This document shows, piece after piece, positions 1-6,345 of a stretch of DNA of 6,345 bases. Position 1 is the first letter of the stretch. Every line of letters begins with the position of its first letter. Both the position numbers and the translations under genes were made by a program. This stretch comes from Comamonadaceae bacterium (GTDB taxonomy: Bacteria; Pseudomonadota; Gammaproteobacteria; Burkholderiales; Burkholderiaceae): contig CANCCJ010000146.1 in the NCBI GenBank assembly GCA_947374535.1, positions 1 to 6,345 on the forward strand, written 5' to 3'. The notes under the pieces were generated by a model. It saw only the letters and a program-made list of their open reading frames with translations, was not told where the DNA came from and made no database searches.

Positions 1-230
1 AAGGGGAGCATCTCAGGGGTGAGGTTGTTCCAGCCGCCTGGGTAAAGGTTGGTGTCTACAGGTGCGAGCTTGAAACCCGCATTGCGAATGTCAACCGAAC
101 TGTAGAACGGTGGTGTGTGCTCCATCCACTCCAAACGAAACCAGCGCTCGATAGCGGGCATGGAATCGAGGATGCGTTGTTCAAGTTCGTTGATGGGGCC
201 GTTGAGGGCCGTGATGAGGTGTGGAACCAT
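1..230 (-). CDS. gshA: Glutamate-cysteine ligase, N-terminal part (cut by window edge)
   Basis: This is the start of a gene that runs off the left edge; 76 complete codons are visible, beginning at the ATG at 228-230. The translation opens MVPHLITALNGPINELEQ and contains PFYSSVDIRNAGFKLAPVD (residues 41-59) followed by TNLYPGGWNNL (60-70). I recognise this as the N-terminus of the proteobacterial glutamate-cysteine ligase family first described from Acidithiobacillus (GshA_ferroox type), which differs from the E. coli GshA family. The enzyme joins L-glutamate and L-cysteine using ATP in the cytosol, the first step of glutathione synthesis. The start is the first in-frame ATG, and the conserved region begins almost at once. 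Its Shine-Dalgarno is poor (only GAGA just upstream). It lies 81 bp after proA in the same direction, so it may have its own promoter or be reached by read-through. The catalytic part is outside the window. The identification comes from recalled family sequence, not a search. Confidence 0.85.
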   Translation of the reverse strand, partial: MVPHLITALNGPINELEQRILDSMPAIERWFRLEWMEHTPPFYSSVDIRNAGFKLAPVDTNLYPGGWNNLTPEMLP

Positions 231-311
231 GATGTCTCAAAAAGTAGAAGGCCATTTTAGGACTTCTGGTCCATGTACTCTTTAGAGGGACTACTCTCTA
301 AAAAGTGTGGT
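231..311 (-). promoter_or_regulatory. proA-gshA spacer with repeat cluster and possible gshA promoter
   Basis: This 81-bp gap carries no gene. On the minus strand, TAAAAT at 254-259 (within CCTAAAAT) would make a reasonable -10 box (5 of 6 to TATAAT), placing a transcript start near 247, about 17 nt before the gshA ATG. No good -35 lies 16-18 bp upstream; the best match is only 2 of 6. That position is instead occupied by a repeat cluster. On the plus strand TACTCTTTA (276-284) and TACTCTCTA (292-300) are direct repeats 16 bp apart with 8 of 9 bases identical. TTTAGAG (281-287) and CTCTAAA (296-302) are a perfect 7-bp inverted repeat with an 8-nt loop. The minus-strand T-run precedes this stem rather than following it, so it is not a standard intrinsic terminator for proA. 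A regulator binding site is a guess based on position only. Confidence 0.35.
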
Positions 312-1592
312 TTAAACGCGAATTTCGCCTTGCCCCAATACGACGTACTTGAGCGATGTGAGGCCTTCAATGCCAACAGGACCACGGGCGTGGAATTTGT
401 CGGTTGAAATGCCTATTTCAGCGCCCAAGCCGTATTCAAAACCATCCGCAAAGCGCGTGCTGGCATTCACCATCACGCTCGATGAGTCCACCTCGCGCAA
501 AAAGCGTTGGGCATGCATGTGGTCGCGGGTGAGGATGGATTCGGTGTGGTGGCTCGAATAATGGTTGATGTGCGCAATGGCAGCATCCAAACCGTCCACG
601 ACTTTGATGCTGATGATGGGGCCGAGGTATTCCTCAAACCAATCTTGCTCGGTCGCATCTTTGAGGTTGGCACCCTTGACACGGACAAGGATGGCTTTGG
701 CTTCGGGGCAGCAACGCATTTCCACACCTTTGTCGGCGTAGATGGCACCGATTTTTGGCAAAAATTCAGAGGCCACACCACGCGCCACCAACAAGCTTTC
801 GCTGGCGTTGCAAGGGCTGTACTTTTGGGTCTTGGCGTTGTCAGCCACCGTCACGGCCATGGCGATGTCGCAAGGGTCGTCCACATAGGTGTGGCAGTTG
901 CCATCTAAGTGTTTGATGACTGGCACTTTGGCGTCACGGCTGATGCGCTCAATCAAGCCCTTGCCACCACGCGGAATGATGACATCCACAAACTCAGGCA
1001 TGGCAATCAGATGGCCCACCGCTTCACGGTCCGTGGTTTGCACCAGTTGCACGGCGTCGATGGGCAAGCCACTTTCGCTCAGGGCTTGTTGCACCAACTT
1101 GGCCAAGGCCTTGTTGGACTCGATGGCTTCCGAACCACCGCGCAAGATGCAGGCGTTGCCGCTTTTGATGGACAGCGACGCCGCTTCAATCGTCACATTC
1201 GGACGGCTTTCGAAAATCATGCCAAACACCCCCAAAGGCACGCGCATTTGGCCTACGCGAATGCCGCTGGGTTGTTGCTTCATGCCCATGATTTCACCAA
1301 TCACATCAGGCATGGCGGCGAGTTGCTCGCAGCCCTGGGCACAGGTTTCTAACACTTTGGGCGTGAGCTTGAGGCGGTCCACCATCGGGGCATCTAGACC
1401 TGCGGCGACAGCGTGCTCGATGTCTTTGGCATTGTCAATTTGCAGCGCGTCGATGTTGGCCCGCAGCAAAGCGGCCAGCTTTCGCAAAGCGGTGCTTTTC
1501 AGTGCGGCAGAGGCCTTGGCCATTTGGGCAGATGCGGCTTTGGCTTGGCGCCCGAGTGTGTGCATGTGGTCGGCGACGTTGTGTGTGGTCAT
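312..1592 (-). CDS. proA: Gamma-glutamyl phosphate reductase (glutamate-5-semialdehyde dehydrogenase)
   Basis: ProA reduces L-glutamyl 5-phosphate to glutamate 5-semialdehyde with NADPH in the cytosol. This is the second step of proline synthesis; the product then cyclises to pyrroline-5-carboxylate. The 426-residue length is usual for the family. The protein shows the aldehyde-dehydrogenase fold signatures expected of Pro[19 protein letters not shown] (121-138), [13 protein letters not shown] (144-156), PRGGKGLI (207-214), the catalytic cysteine in [13 protein letters not shown] (Cys261), then [20 protein letters not shown] (378-397) and [12 protein letters not shown] (401-412), the family's C-terminal signature. 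The ATG at 1590-1592 is supported by an AGGA Shine-Dalgarno nine bases upstream. The gene follows holA by 15 bp and is probably co-transcribed with it. Its usual partner proB (glutamate 5-kinase) is not in the window. No frameshift or missing key residue is seen. Confidence 0.97.
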   Translation of the reverse strand: MTTHNVADHMHTLGRQAKAASAQMAKASAALKSTALRKLAALLRANIDALQIDNAKDIEHAVAAGLDAPMVDRLKLTPKVLETCAQGCEQLAAMPDVIGEIMGMKQQPSGIRVGQMRVPLGVFGMIFESRPNVTIEAASLSIKSGNACILRGGSEAIESNKALAKLVQQALSESGLPIDAVQLVQTTDREAVGHLIAMPEFVDVIIPRGGKGLIERISRDAKVPVIKHLDGNCHTYVDDPCDIAMAVTVADNAKTQKYSPCNASESLLVARGVASEFLPKIGAIYADKGVEMRCCPEAKAILVRVKGANLKDATEQDWFEEYLGPIISIKVVDGLDAAIAHINHYSSHHTESILTRDHMHAQRFLREVDSSSVMVNASTRFADGFEYGLGAEIGISTDKFHARGPVGIEGLTSLKYVVLGQGEIRV

Positions 1593-1601
1593 GGTGTATT
1601 T

Positions 1602-1605
1602 TCCT
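1602..1605 (-). promoter_or_regulatory. Ribosome binding site of proA
   Basis: On the minus strand the sequence TTAATTAGGAAAATACACC precedes the proA ATG. AGGA lies nine bases before the start codon, just three bases past the holA stop codon. It is the clearest Shine-Dalgarno sequence before any full gene here, and it fixes the proA start and suggests independent initiation after holA. Confidence 0.65.
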
Positions 1606-1607
1606 AA

Positions 1608-2678
1608 TTAAACGTTGCGCGGCATGCAAGCGCGGCACAAGCGCATGGCCAAACGGTGCAGAGCTTGCCAGTTGTCGGTCGGCCACTCTGGCGTTTTGAG
1701 ACCTTTGACAATGCCGTCGACTTGGTGGGCTGACTGCAACAATTTTTCAAGCATGCCCACACTCAGGCGTGGCAACACGCGTTCAAACAAACGTTCGCGC
1801 GTGCCCCAAATGCGCTGTTCACGCAAGGCCATAGGGAACGCTTTGCCTGAAGCGACAGCGTCTTTGACGCGCTTCAAAGCACGAATTTCTTCGGCCAGTG
1901 TGTAGTGCACCAACACCTCGGCTTCGCCCTCTGCCTTCAAGCCATCCAGCATGCGTTGCACGCGCAGGGGCTGGCCACTAAGCACCGCCTCCGACAACTT
2001 GAACACGTCATAACGCGCCACGTTCAGCACAGCACGCTCAATCTGCTCAAAGCTCAACTCACCAGCGGGATACAAAAGGCCAAGTTTTTGAATTTCTTGG
2101 TGCGCTGCCAGCAAGTTGCCTTCCACGCGTTCGGCAAAAAATTGCAAGGTGTGTTGACCCGCCTCGCCTGTGGCGACACGTTGTTGTTGCGCGCCTAGAC
2201 GTTGCGCAATCCAGGTGGGTAACGCGTGGCGTTCAATCGGGTCAATCTGCACGCTGATGCCGTTGTTTTCTAACGCACTGAACCAAGCCGAACTTTTGGT
2301 AGCTTTGTCCAAACGCGGCAACAGCACCACGGTCAACGTGCTGTCATTGCCGACAGCCAGCTCGGCAATGTGTTGCAAGGCCGCGCTACCTTCTTTGCCG
2401 GGCTTGCCAGATGGAATGCGAATTTCGATCAACTGCTTGTCAGCAAACAAGCTCATCGAGCCCCCTGCTGCCAAAACCTCGCCCCAATCAAAGTGCGCGC
2501 CTGCCACGGTGTAGACGCTGCTCTCGGTGTAGCCCTGTAAGCGTGCGGTGGTGCGTAAAGCGTCTAGCGTCTCTTGCTGCAACAGCGGCTCGTCACCATG
2601 GAAGGTGTAGAGGCTGCGCAAACCCTTGCTCGCCTGCGCTTGCAAGTGATTGACAAATTGAGTGAAAGCAATTTGCAT
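1608..2678 (-). CDS. holA: DNA polymerase III subunit delta (clamp loader)
   Basis: HolA is the delta subunit of the DNA polymerase III clamp loader. It works with delta-prime and the tau/gamma subunits, binds the DnaN sliding clamp and pries open one interface so the clamp can be loaded onto primed DNA. The 356 residues match the family's usual size (about 340-350). Family landmarks are visible in order: YTFHGDEPLLQQE (24-36) at the start of the first domain, GGSMSLFADKQLIEIRIP (72-89), where the S-L-F segment corresponds to the clamp-contacting region of delta, RVEGNLLAAHQEIQKL (184-199), and YDVFKLSEAVLSG (223-235) leading into the C-terminal helical collar domain. Delta lacks a working P-loop, and none is seen. 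The ATG at 2676-2678 is only 2 bp after the lptE stop codon and has no clear Shine-Dalgarno sequence (AAATTTAAAC precedes it), so translation is probably coupled to lptE. Confidence 0.95.
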   Translation of the reverse strand: MQIAFTQFVNHLQAQASKGLRSLYTFHGDEPLLQQETLDALRTTARLQGYTESSVYTVAGAHFDWGEVLAAGGSMSLFADKQLIEIRIPSGKPGKEGSAALQHIAELAVGNDSTLTVVLLPRLDKATKSSAWFSALENNGISVQIDPIERHALPTWIAQRLGAQQQRVATGEAGQHTLQFFAERVEGNLLAAHQEIQKLGLLYPAGELSFEQIERAVLNVARYDVFKLSEAVLSGQPLRVQRMLDGLKAEGEAEVLVHYTLAEEIRALKRVKDAVASGKAFPMALREQRIWGTRERLFERVLPRLSVGMLEKLLQSAHQVDGIVKGLKTPEWPTDNWQALHRLAMRLCRACMPRNV

Positions 2679-2680
2679 GT

Positions 2681-3187
2681 TTAAATTTGACGAATTGCAG
2701 CCAAGCGCCGTTGCAGTTGCAAGACCAAATCGTTTTCCATGTCTTTGTAAAGCAAGGCCTCTTCTGACTCTTTCGAGAGTGCGCCGGTTTCGTTGAAGTT
2801 GATGTCGCGCGTCAACAAAATTTCTGTATCTGGAATCAACTCAATGCCACTGCGCGAACGGACACGGAAACGATAGCGCAAACGCAATTGAAATTCACGA
2901 ATGGCGCCGGTCGAGGTACGCCCCACAACCACCTTCTCGCGCAACTCAAACAGTTGGTCAAAAATAATTTGCGCACGCTCGATTTGACGTCCGTCGGTGA
3001 TGACCTCGACCTGCCCTGAAGACTCCAAGCTGCGTTTGAGCTTCACCCCAAATGGCGACACGATCGGAATGCTGCTGAACATGGTCTCGAACGCGTAACG
3101 GGGGGGCTTACGCAACTCAAAGCCACACCCCGCCAACCCAGCCGTGAAGGCCGTGGAGATTAACCATGCGCGACGGGTGGTTCGCAT
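2681..3187 (-). CDS. lptE: LPS-assembly lipoprotein LptE
   Basis: LptE is an outer-membrane lipoprotein that sits inside the LptD barrel as a plug and helps insert lipopolysaccharide into the outer leaflet. The 168-residue protein starts MRTTRRAWLISTAFTAGLAGC: a basic start, a hydrophobic stretch and a lipobox (LAGC, lipidated Cys21), followed by GFELR, typical of the family. Length is usual for LptE (formerly RlpB). The rest (SIPIVSPFGVKLKRSLESSG, then a repeated strand pattern with VVGRTSTGAIREFQLRLRYRFRV) fits the LptE fold. I chose the ATG at 3185-3187 because it begins the signal peptide, lies 7 bp after the leuS stop and has AAGG five bases upstream (3193-3196). The reading frame stays open upstream to 3343, but that extension overlaps leuS and would bury the signal peptide. 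A run of seven C on the coding strand lies at codons 28-30. The protein sequence is poorly conserved in this family, so the name rests on lipobox, size and position. Confidence 0.9.
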   Translation of the reverse strand: MRTTRRAWLISTAFTAGLAGCGFELRKPPRYAFETMFSSIPIVSPFGVKLKRSLESSGQVEVITDGRQIERAQIIFDQLFELREKVVVGRTSTGAIREFQLRLRYRFRVRSRSGIELIPDTEILLTRDINFNETGALSKESEEALLYKDMENDLVLQLQRRLAAIRQI

Positions 3188-3194
3188 AGCAGCC

Positions 3195-5882
3195 TTAAAC
3201 GACGATGTTGACCAAGCGGCCAGGGACAACGATGACCTTCTTCGGCACCGCACCATTGGCCTGCTTGACAAAGGTTTCTGTCGCCAAAGCCGCATGCTCG
3301 ATTTGCTCTTTCGATGCTGTGGCACTGACCACCACCGAGCCACGCAACTTGCCGTTGATTTGCAGCATCAACTCCAACTCATCGCGTTGTAAAGCGCTTT
3401 CATCAACTTCGGGCCAAGCCGTGTCCAGCAAATCACCCGTCTTGGCCGAGTAGCCCAACTCGGCCCACAAATTGGCCGTGATGTGCGGGCAAGCAGGATA
3501 GAGCATGCGCAGCAAAACAGACATGCCTTCACACAACACCGCGTTGTCGCCGTCGCTGCCGTCGGCCTTGAAGTCTTCCAAGGCATTGAGCAACTTCATA
3601 CAGCCCGACACCACGGTGTTGTATTGCATGCGGTCGTAGTCGTAGCTGACTTGCTTCAACACCACATGCATCTCACGGCGCAAATCAGCAGCCTCTTTGC
3701 GTGGCTTCGCAGCGCTCAAGTCACCCGCCGTGGCGGCCTTGAGCGTGGCTTCATGTTTGAACGCAAAGTTCCACACGCGGCGCAAGAAACGGTAGCTACC
3801 CTCAACGGCCGCATCGTTCCACTCCAGCGTGGCTTCGGGTGGCGCGGTGAACATGGTGTACAGGCGTGCAGTGTCCGCGCCGTAGCGTTCAATCAAATCT
3901 TGCGGATCCACACCGTTGTTCTTGGACTTGGACATGGTGCCCACGCCTTCGTAGTCGATAGGAGTACCCACGGGCAATTTGCCATCGCTGCTGTCGGCGG
4001 CGTTCTTGAGCTTGGCGCCCACCACTTTGCCTGCGTCGTCCAGCACATGCTCGACGTCGTGGGGCCAGAAATAATCTTTGCCACCCTTGGCCGTGCGACG
4101 CGAGTAGATGTGGTTGAGCACCATGCCTTGCGTGAGCAGCTGGGTGAAAGGTTCGTCCACTTTGACCAGCCCCATATCGCGCATGACCTTGGTCCAGAAA
4201 CGCGCATAGAGCAAATGCAGAATAGCGTGCTCAATGCCACCAATGTATTGGTCCATCGGCGCCCAGTACTGCGCGCCGTCTGCCACCATGGCGTCGGTGT
4301 TGGTTGGGTCGCAGTAGCGCATGAAGTACCACGAGGAATCCACGAAGGTGTCCATGGTGTCTGTCTCGCGACGAGCAGGTTTGCCGCACACGGGGCATGT
4401 CACCCCGGCGTGGAAGCCTTCGTGCTTGTGCAAGGGGTTGCCAGAACCATCCGGGATACAGTCTTGCGGCAACACCACGGGTAAGTCTTTTTCGGGCACA
4501 GGCACCGCGCCGTGTTCGTCGCAATGGATGATCGGAATCGGCGTGCCCCAATAGCGCTGACGACTGATACCCCAGTCGCGTAAACGCCAAGTGGTTTTTT
4601 TCTCGCCCAAGCCTTTGGCCGCGAGCAGCTCCGCCACTTTATGGACGGCAGCTTTTTGGTTCAAACCATCAAGTTCGCCCGAGTTGATGCACACGCAGCT
4701 TTGCTTGTCGCCGTACCACTCTTGCCATTCTTTGTCGTTGAAGGCCTGGTCTTTGACTGACACCACTTGCTGGATGGGCAAGTCGTATTTCAACGCAAAC
4801 GCAAAGTCACGCTCGTCATGCGCGGGCACGCCCATCACCGCACCGTCGCCATAAGACATGAGCACGTAGTTGCCCACCCACACTTCGACTTTTGCGCCCG
4901 TCAATGGGTGCGTGACGAACATGCCCGTGGGCATGCCTTTTTTCTCTTGGGTGGCCAACTCGGCCTCGGTGGTGCCACCGCTCTTGCACTCTTCGAGGAA
5001 GGCCGCCATTGCCAGATTACTCGCCGCCGCGTGCAGCGCCAGCGGGTGTTCGGCGGCCACCGCACAGAAAGTGACGCCCATGATGGTGTCAGCGCGTGTG
5101 GTGAACACATACATCTTGCCGTCGCCAATCAACGCGCCATCAGCGCCAGCAATGTCGTGCGTGAACGCAAAGCGTACGCCTTCCGACTTGCCAATCCAGT
5201 TTTCTTGCATCAAGCGCACTTTGTCGGGCCAGCCGTTCAAGGTCGCCTTCTCGTTGCCGATTTGGACATGGTCCAACAGCTCTTGGGCATAGCGGGTGAT
5301 ATCGAGGTAGTAACCAGGGATCTCGCGTTTCTCAACAGGAGCGCCCGTGCGCCAGCCTTTGCCGTCAATCACCTGTTCGTTGGCCAACACGGTTTGGTCT
5401 ACCGGGTCCCAGTTCACCACTTGGGTCTTGCGGTAGGCAATGCCTTTGTCAAGCATCTTCAAGAACAACCATTGATTCCACTTGTAGTAAGTCGCATCGC
5501 AGGTGGCCAGTTCGCGTGACCAATCAATGGCCAAGCCCATCGCCTGCATTTGCTTCTTCATGTAGGCAATGTTTTCGTACGTCCACTTGGCGGGCGGCAC
5601 GCCGTTTTTCAGCGCAGCGTTTTCGGCGGGCAAACCAAAGGCGTCCCAGCCCATGGGCATCAACACGTTGTAGCCCTTCATGCGCAGGTTGCGCGTGAGC
5701 ATGTCGTTGATGGTGTAGTTGCGCACATGGCCCATGTGCAGCTTGCCGCTGGGGTAAGGCAGCATGGAGCAGGCGTAGAACTTTTTCTTCGACGCGTCTT
5801 CAGTCACGCGGTAGGCGTCGGCTTGGGTCCAAGCGGCCTGAACAGCGCGTTCGACCTCGGTGTGGTTGTATTTGTCTTGCAT
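3195..5882 (-). CDS. leuS: Leucyl-tRNA synthetase
   Basis: LeuS charges tRNA-Leu with leucine using ATP in the cytosol and removes mischarged amino acids by editing. It is a class Ia synthetase of 895 residues, slightly longer than the E. coli enzyme (about 860). Visible parts: the ATP-binding HIGH motif as HMGH (49-52) in [31 protein letters not shown] (79-90); the CP1 editing domain (roughly 225-430) with threonine-rich TTRADTIMG (261-269) and [13 protein letters not shown] (351-363), where Asp356 matches the conserved editing aspartate; [14 protein letters not shown] (437-450); a cysteine-containing, possibly zinc-binding insertion (Cys454, CPVCG 496-500); [12 protein letters not shown] (515-526); the KMSKS motif written TMSKS (649-653); then the helical anticodon-binding domain and the C-terminal [12 protein letters not shown] region (841-852). 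The ATG at 5880-5882 gives the expected [13 protein letters not shown] start, but no Shine-Dalgarno sequence precedes it. It probably heads the leuS-lptE-holA-proA operon. Confidence 0.98.
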   Translation of the reverse strand: MQDKYNHTEVERAVQAAWTQADAYRVTEDASKKKFYACSMLPYPSGKLHMGHVRNYTINDMLTRNLRMKGYNVLMPMGWDAFGLPAENAALKNGVPPAKWTYENIAYMKKQMQAMGLAIDWSRELATCDATYYKWNQWLFLKMLDKGIAYRKTQVVNWDPVDQTVLANEQVIDGKGWRTGAPVEKREIPGYYLDITRYAQELLDHVQIGNEKATLNGWPDKVRLMQENWIGKSEGVRFAFTHDIAGADGALIGDGKMYVFTTRADTIMGVTFCAVAAEHPLALHAAASNLAMAAFLEECKSGGTTEAELATQEKKGMPTGMFVTHPLTGAKVEVWVGNYVLMSYGDGAVMGVPAHDERDFAFALKYDLPIQQVVSVKDQAFNDKEWQEWYGDKQSCVCINSGELDGLNQKAAVHKVAELLAAKGLGEKKTTWRLRDWGISRQRYWGTPIPIIHCDEHGAVPVPEKDLPVVLPQDCIPDGSGNPLHKHEGFHAGVTCPVCGKPARRETDTMDTFVDSSWYFMRYCDPTNTDAMVADGAQYWAPMDQYIGGIEHAILHLLYARFWTKVMRDMGLVKVDEPFTQLLTQGMVLNHIYSRRTAKGGKDYFWPHDVEHVLDDAGKVVGAKLKNAADSSDGKLPVGTPIDYEGVGTMSKSKNNGVDPQDLIERYGADTARLYTMFTAPPEATLEWNDAAVEGSYRFLRRVWNFAFKHEATLKAATAGDLSAAKPRKEAADLRREMHVVLKQVSYDYDRMQYNTVVSGCMKLLNALEDFKADGSDGDNAVLCEGMSVLLRMLYPACPHITANLWAELGYSAKTGDLLDTAWPEVDESALQRDELELMLQINGKLRGSVVVSATASKEQIEHAALATETFVKQANGAVPKKVIVVPGRLVNIVV

Positions 5883-5898
5883 GGGATCAGTCAGAGAA

Positions 5899-5915
5899 CC
5901 CCGAAATCTCCGGGG
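5899..5915 (-). other. Small GC-rich hairpin in the leuS leader
   Basis: The minus strand reads CCCCG (5911-5915), a 7-nt loop, CGGGG (5899-5903), a perfect 5-bp stem ending 16 bases before the leuS start codon. It is followed by TTCTCTG, too poor in T for a strong terminator. A second perfect stem, GTGCCT (5936-5941) with AGGCAC (5920-5925), lies upstream. Both would be part of the leuS 5' leader. Whether they affect leuS expression is unknown. Confidence 0.3.
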
Positions 5916-5926
5916 AGCAGTGCCTC

Positions 5927-5966
5927 AAAAAGCCAAGGCACGAAAGACCTAGATTTTAGGCCTTGG
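5927..5966 (-). terminator. Terminator-like hairpin after the ExbD-family gene
   Basis: Starting two bases after the exbD-like stop codon, the minus strand reads CCAAGGC (5960-5966), a 20-nt loop, then GCCTTGG (5933-5939). This is a perfect 7-bp inverted repeat, followed after one C by TTTTT (5927-5931). A GC-containing stem plus a U-run is the pattern of an intrinsic terminator. The loop is long, but part of it can itself pair (CTA/TAG). It would end transcription from the ExbD gene before leuS. The candidate leuS promoter -10 lies inside the loop, so leuS transcripts starting there would lack the 5' arm and escape this hairpin. Confidence 0.45.
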
Positions 5967-5981
5967 TTCAGGGGTTGGCAG
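5953..5981 (-). promoter_or_regulatory. Candidate sigma-70 promoter for leuS
   Basis: On the minus strand CTGCCA (5976-5981, 4 of 6 to TTGACA) lies 17 bp from TAAAAT (5953-5958, 5 of 6 to TATAAT). The predicted transcript start is near 5946, giving a leader of about 64 nt before the leuS ATG. The -35 overlaps the last codons of the ExbD-family gene. The same octamer CCTAAAAT occurs before gshA. Short promoter motifs occur often by chance, so this is a candidate chosen for spacing and position. Confidence 0.4.
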
Positions 5982-6345
5982 GGGGCTGTTTACGCTCGGT
6001 CACAAAGCCAATGCGGTTCATGCCCGCCTGTTGAGCCAAGCCCATGACTTCGACCACGCGGCCATAGGGCACGCGCGCGTCCGCACGCAACTGCACCTCG
6101 GGCAATTCGCCGTGGTCCATGGCCAAAGCCTGGGCCGCTTGCGCATTCAAACTGCGTTGAAGGTCATTCAAGCTGATGGCTTTGTCGTCCAAAAATACCG
6201 CGCCTTGCGCGTCAATGCTGAGTTTGACAAAGCGCGGCGGCGCGCTGCTGGCCTGCGCCCCTTCGGTTTTGGGCAAATCGAGCTTCAAGGAACTGACCAT
6301 CAACGGCGCAGTGATGATGAAAATCACCAACAACACCATCATCAC
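5968..6345 (-). CDS. ExbD/TolR-family biopolymer transport protein, C-terminal part (cut by window edge)
   Basis: The gene enters from the right edge; 125 residues and the TGA stop (5968-5970) are visible. ExbD and TolR form the small peptidoglycan-facing subunit of inner-membrane proton-driven motors, with ExbB/TolQ as the channel, powering TonB or Tol-Pal. The visible part begins VMMVLLVIFIITAPLMV, most of the single transmembrane helix; the first codon is GTG read internally as Val, not a start. In the family this is preceded by the proton-carrying aspartate (P-x-x-D-V-M), which would lie just outside the window. The periplasmic domain follows, with LKLDLPKT (20-27) and the C-terminal VPYGRVVEVMGLAQQAGMNRIGFVTE (92-117), both typical. 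Roughly 20-25 N-terminal residues are missing. Sequence alone does not let me choose between ExbD and TolR; the upstream neighbour, expected to be ExbB/TolQ, would help. A terminator-like hairpin follows directly. Confidence 0.9.
   Translation of the reverse strand: MMMVLLVIFIITAPLMVSSLKLDLPKTEGAQASSAPPRFVKLSIDAQGAVFLDDKAISLNDLQRSLNAQAAQALAMDHGELPEVQLRADARVPYGRVVEVMGLAQQAGMNRIGFVTERKQPPANP

Noticed and set aside
281..302. Intrinsic terminator of proA
   Set aside because: The inverted repeat is real, but on the minus strand its T-run comes before the stem and GAGTACATGG follows it, so it lacks the U-tract a terminator needs.
889..1611. A 240-codon plus-strand ORF opposite proA
   Set aside because: It is antisense to the well-supported proA gene, and its translation shows no motif or sensible membrane or signal pattern.
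3188..3343. Upstream extension of the lptE frame giving 220 residues
   Set aside because: It would overlap the end of leuS and place a basic, low-complexity stretch before the lipoprotein signal. The ATG at 3185-3187 begins a proper signal peptide with a lipobox.
3483..4484. A 333-codon plus-strand ORF opposite leuS
   Set aside because: It lies entirely antisense to intact leuS. Its translation is rich in His, Val, Ala and Arg with no recognisable domain, as expected of a GC-rich mirror frame.
4767..5519. A 250-codon plus-strand ORF opposite leuS
   Set aside because: Same mirror-frame character over the conserved LeuS editing domain; no family motif and no convincing start signal.
1..6345. 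A new mobile, defence or biosynthetic system
   Set aside because: Every coding stretch is accounted for by six recognised housekeeping genes, the two gaps are under 90 bp, and there are no CRISPR-like repeats, transposase motifs, tRNA genes or shifts in base composition that I can see.

Overview
This window is an ordinary chromosomal housekeeping region from a betaproteobacterium. The protein sequences look most like Comamonadaceae (Limnohabitans, Rhodoferax, Acidovorax and relatives). I base this on recalled family resemblance, mainly the LeuS, GshA and ProA sequences; no search was run. All six real genes lie on the minus strand, so transcription runs from high to low coordinates.

In transcription order: an ExbD/TolR-family gene cut by the right edge (5968-6345); an 85-bp spacer with a terminator-like hairpin, a candidate promoter and a possible leader (5883-5967); leuS (3195-5882); lptE (2681-3187); holA (1608-2678); proA (312-1592); an 81-bp spacer with a short repeat cluster (231-311); and the first 76 codons of gshA, cut by the left edge (1-230).

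leuS, lptE, holA and proA are separated by only 7, 2 and 15 bp and have no visible terminator between them, so they are very likely one operon. Their jobs are unrelated: leucyl-tRNA charging, outer-membrane LPS assembly, loading of the DNA polymerase III clamp, and proline synthesis. The leuS-lptE-holA run is a familiar proteobacterial arrangement. Here proA is the fourth gene, and no proB is visible.

I see no mobile element, CRISPR array, tRNA, rRNA, prophage or defence gene, and no convincing new system. The observations most worth checking are the leuS leader (a 16-codon, leucine-containing ORF ending 8 nt before a leuS start that has no Shine-Dalgarno sequence, with mutually exclusive hairpins), the repeat cluster before gshA, and a TMSKS version of the KMSKS motif in LeuS.
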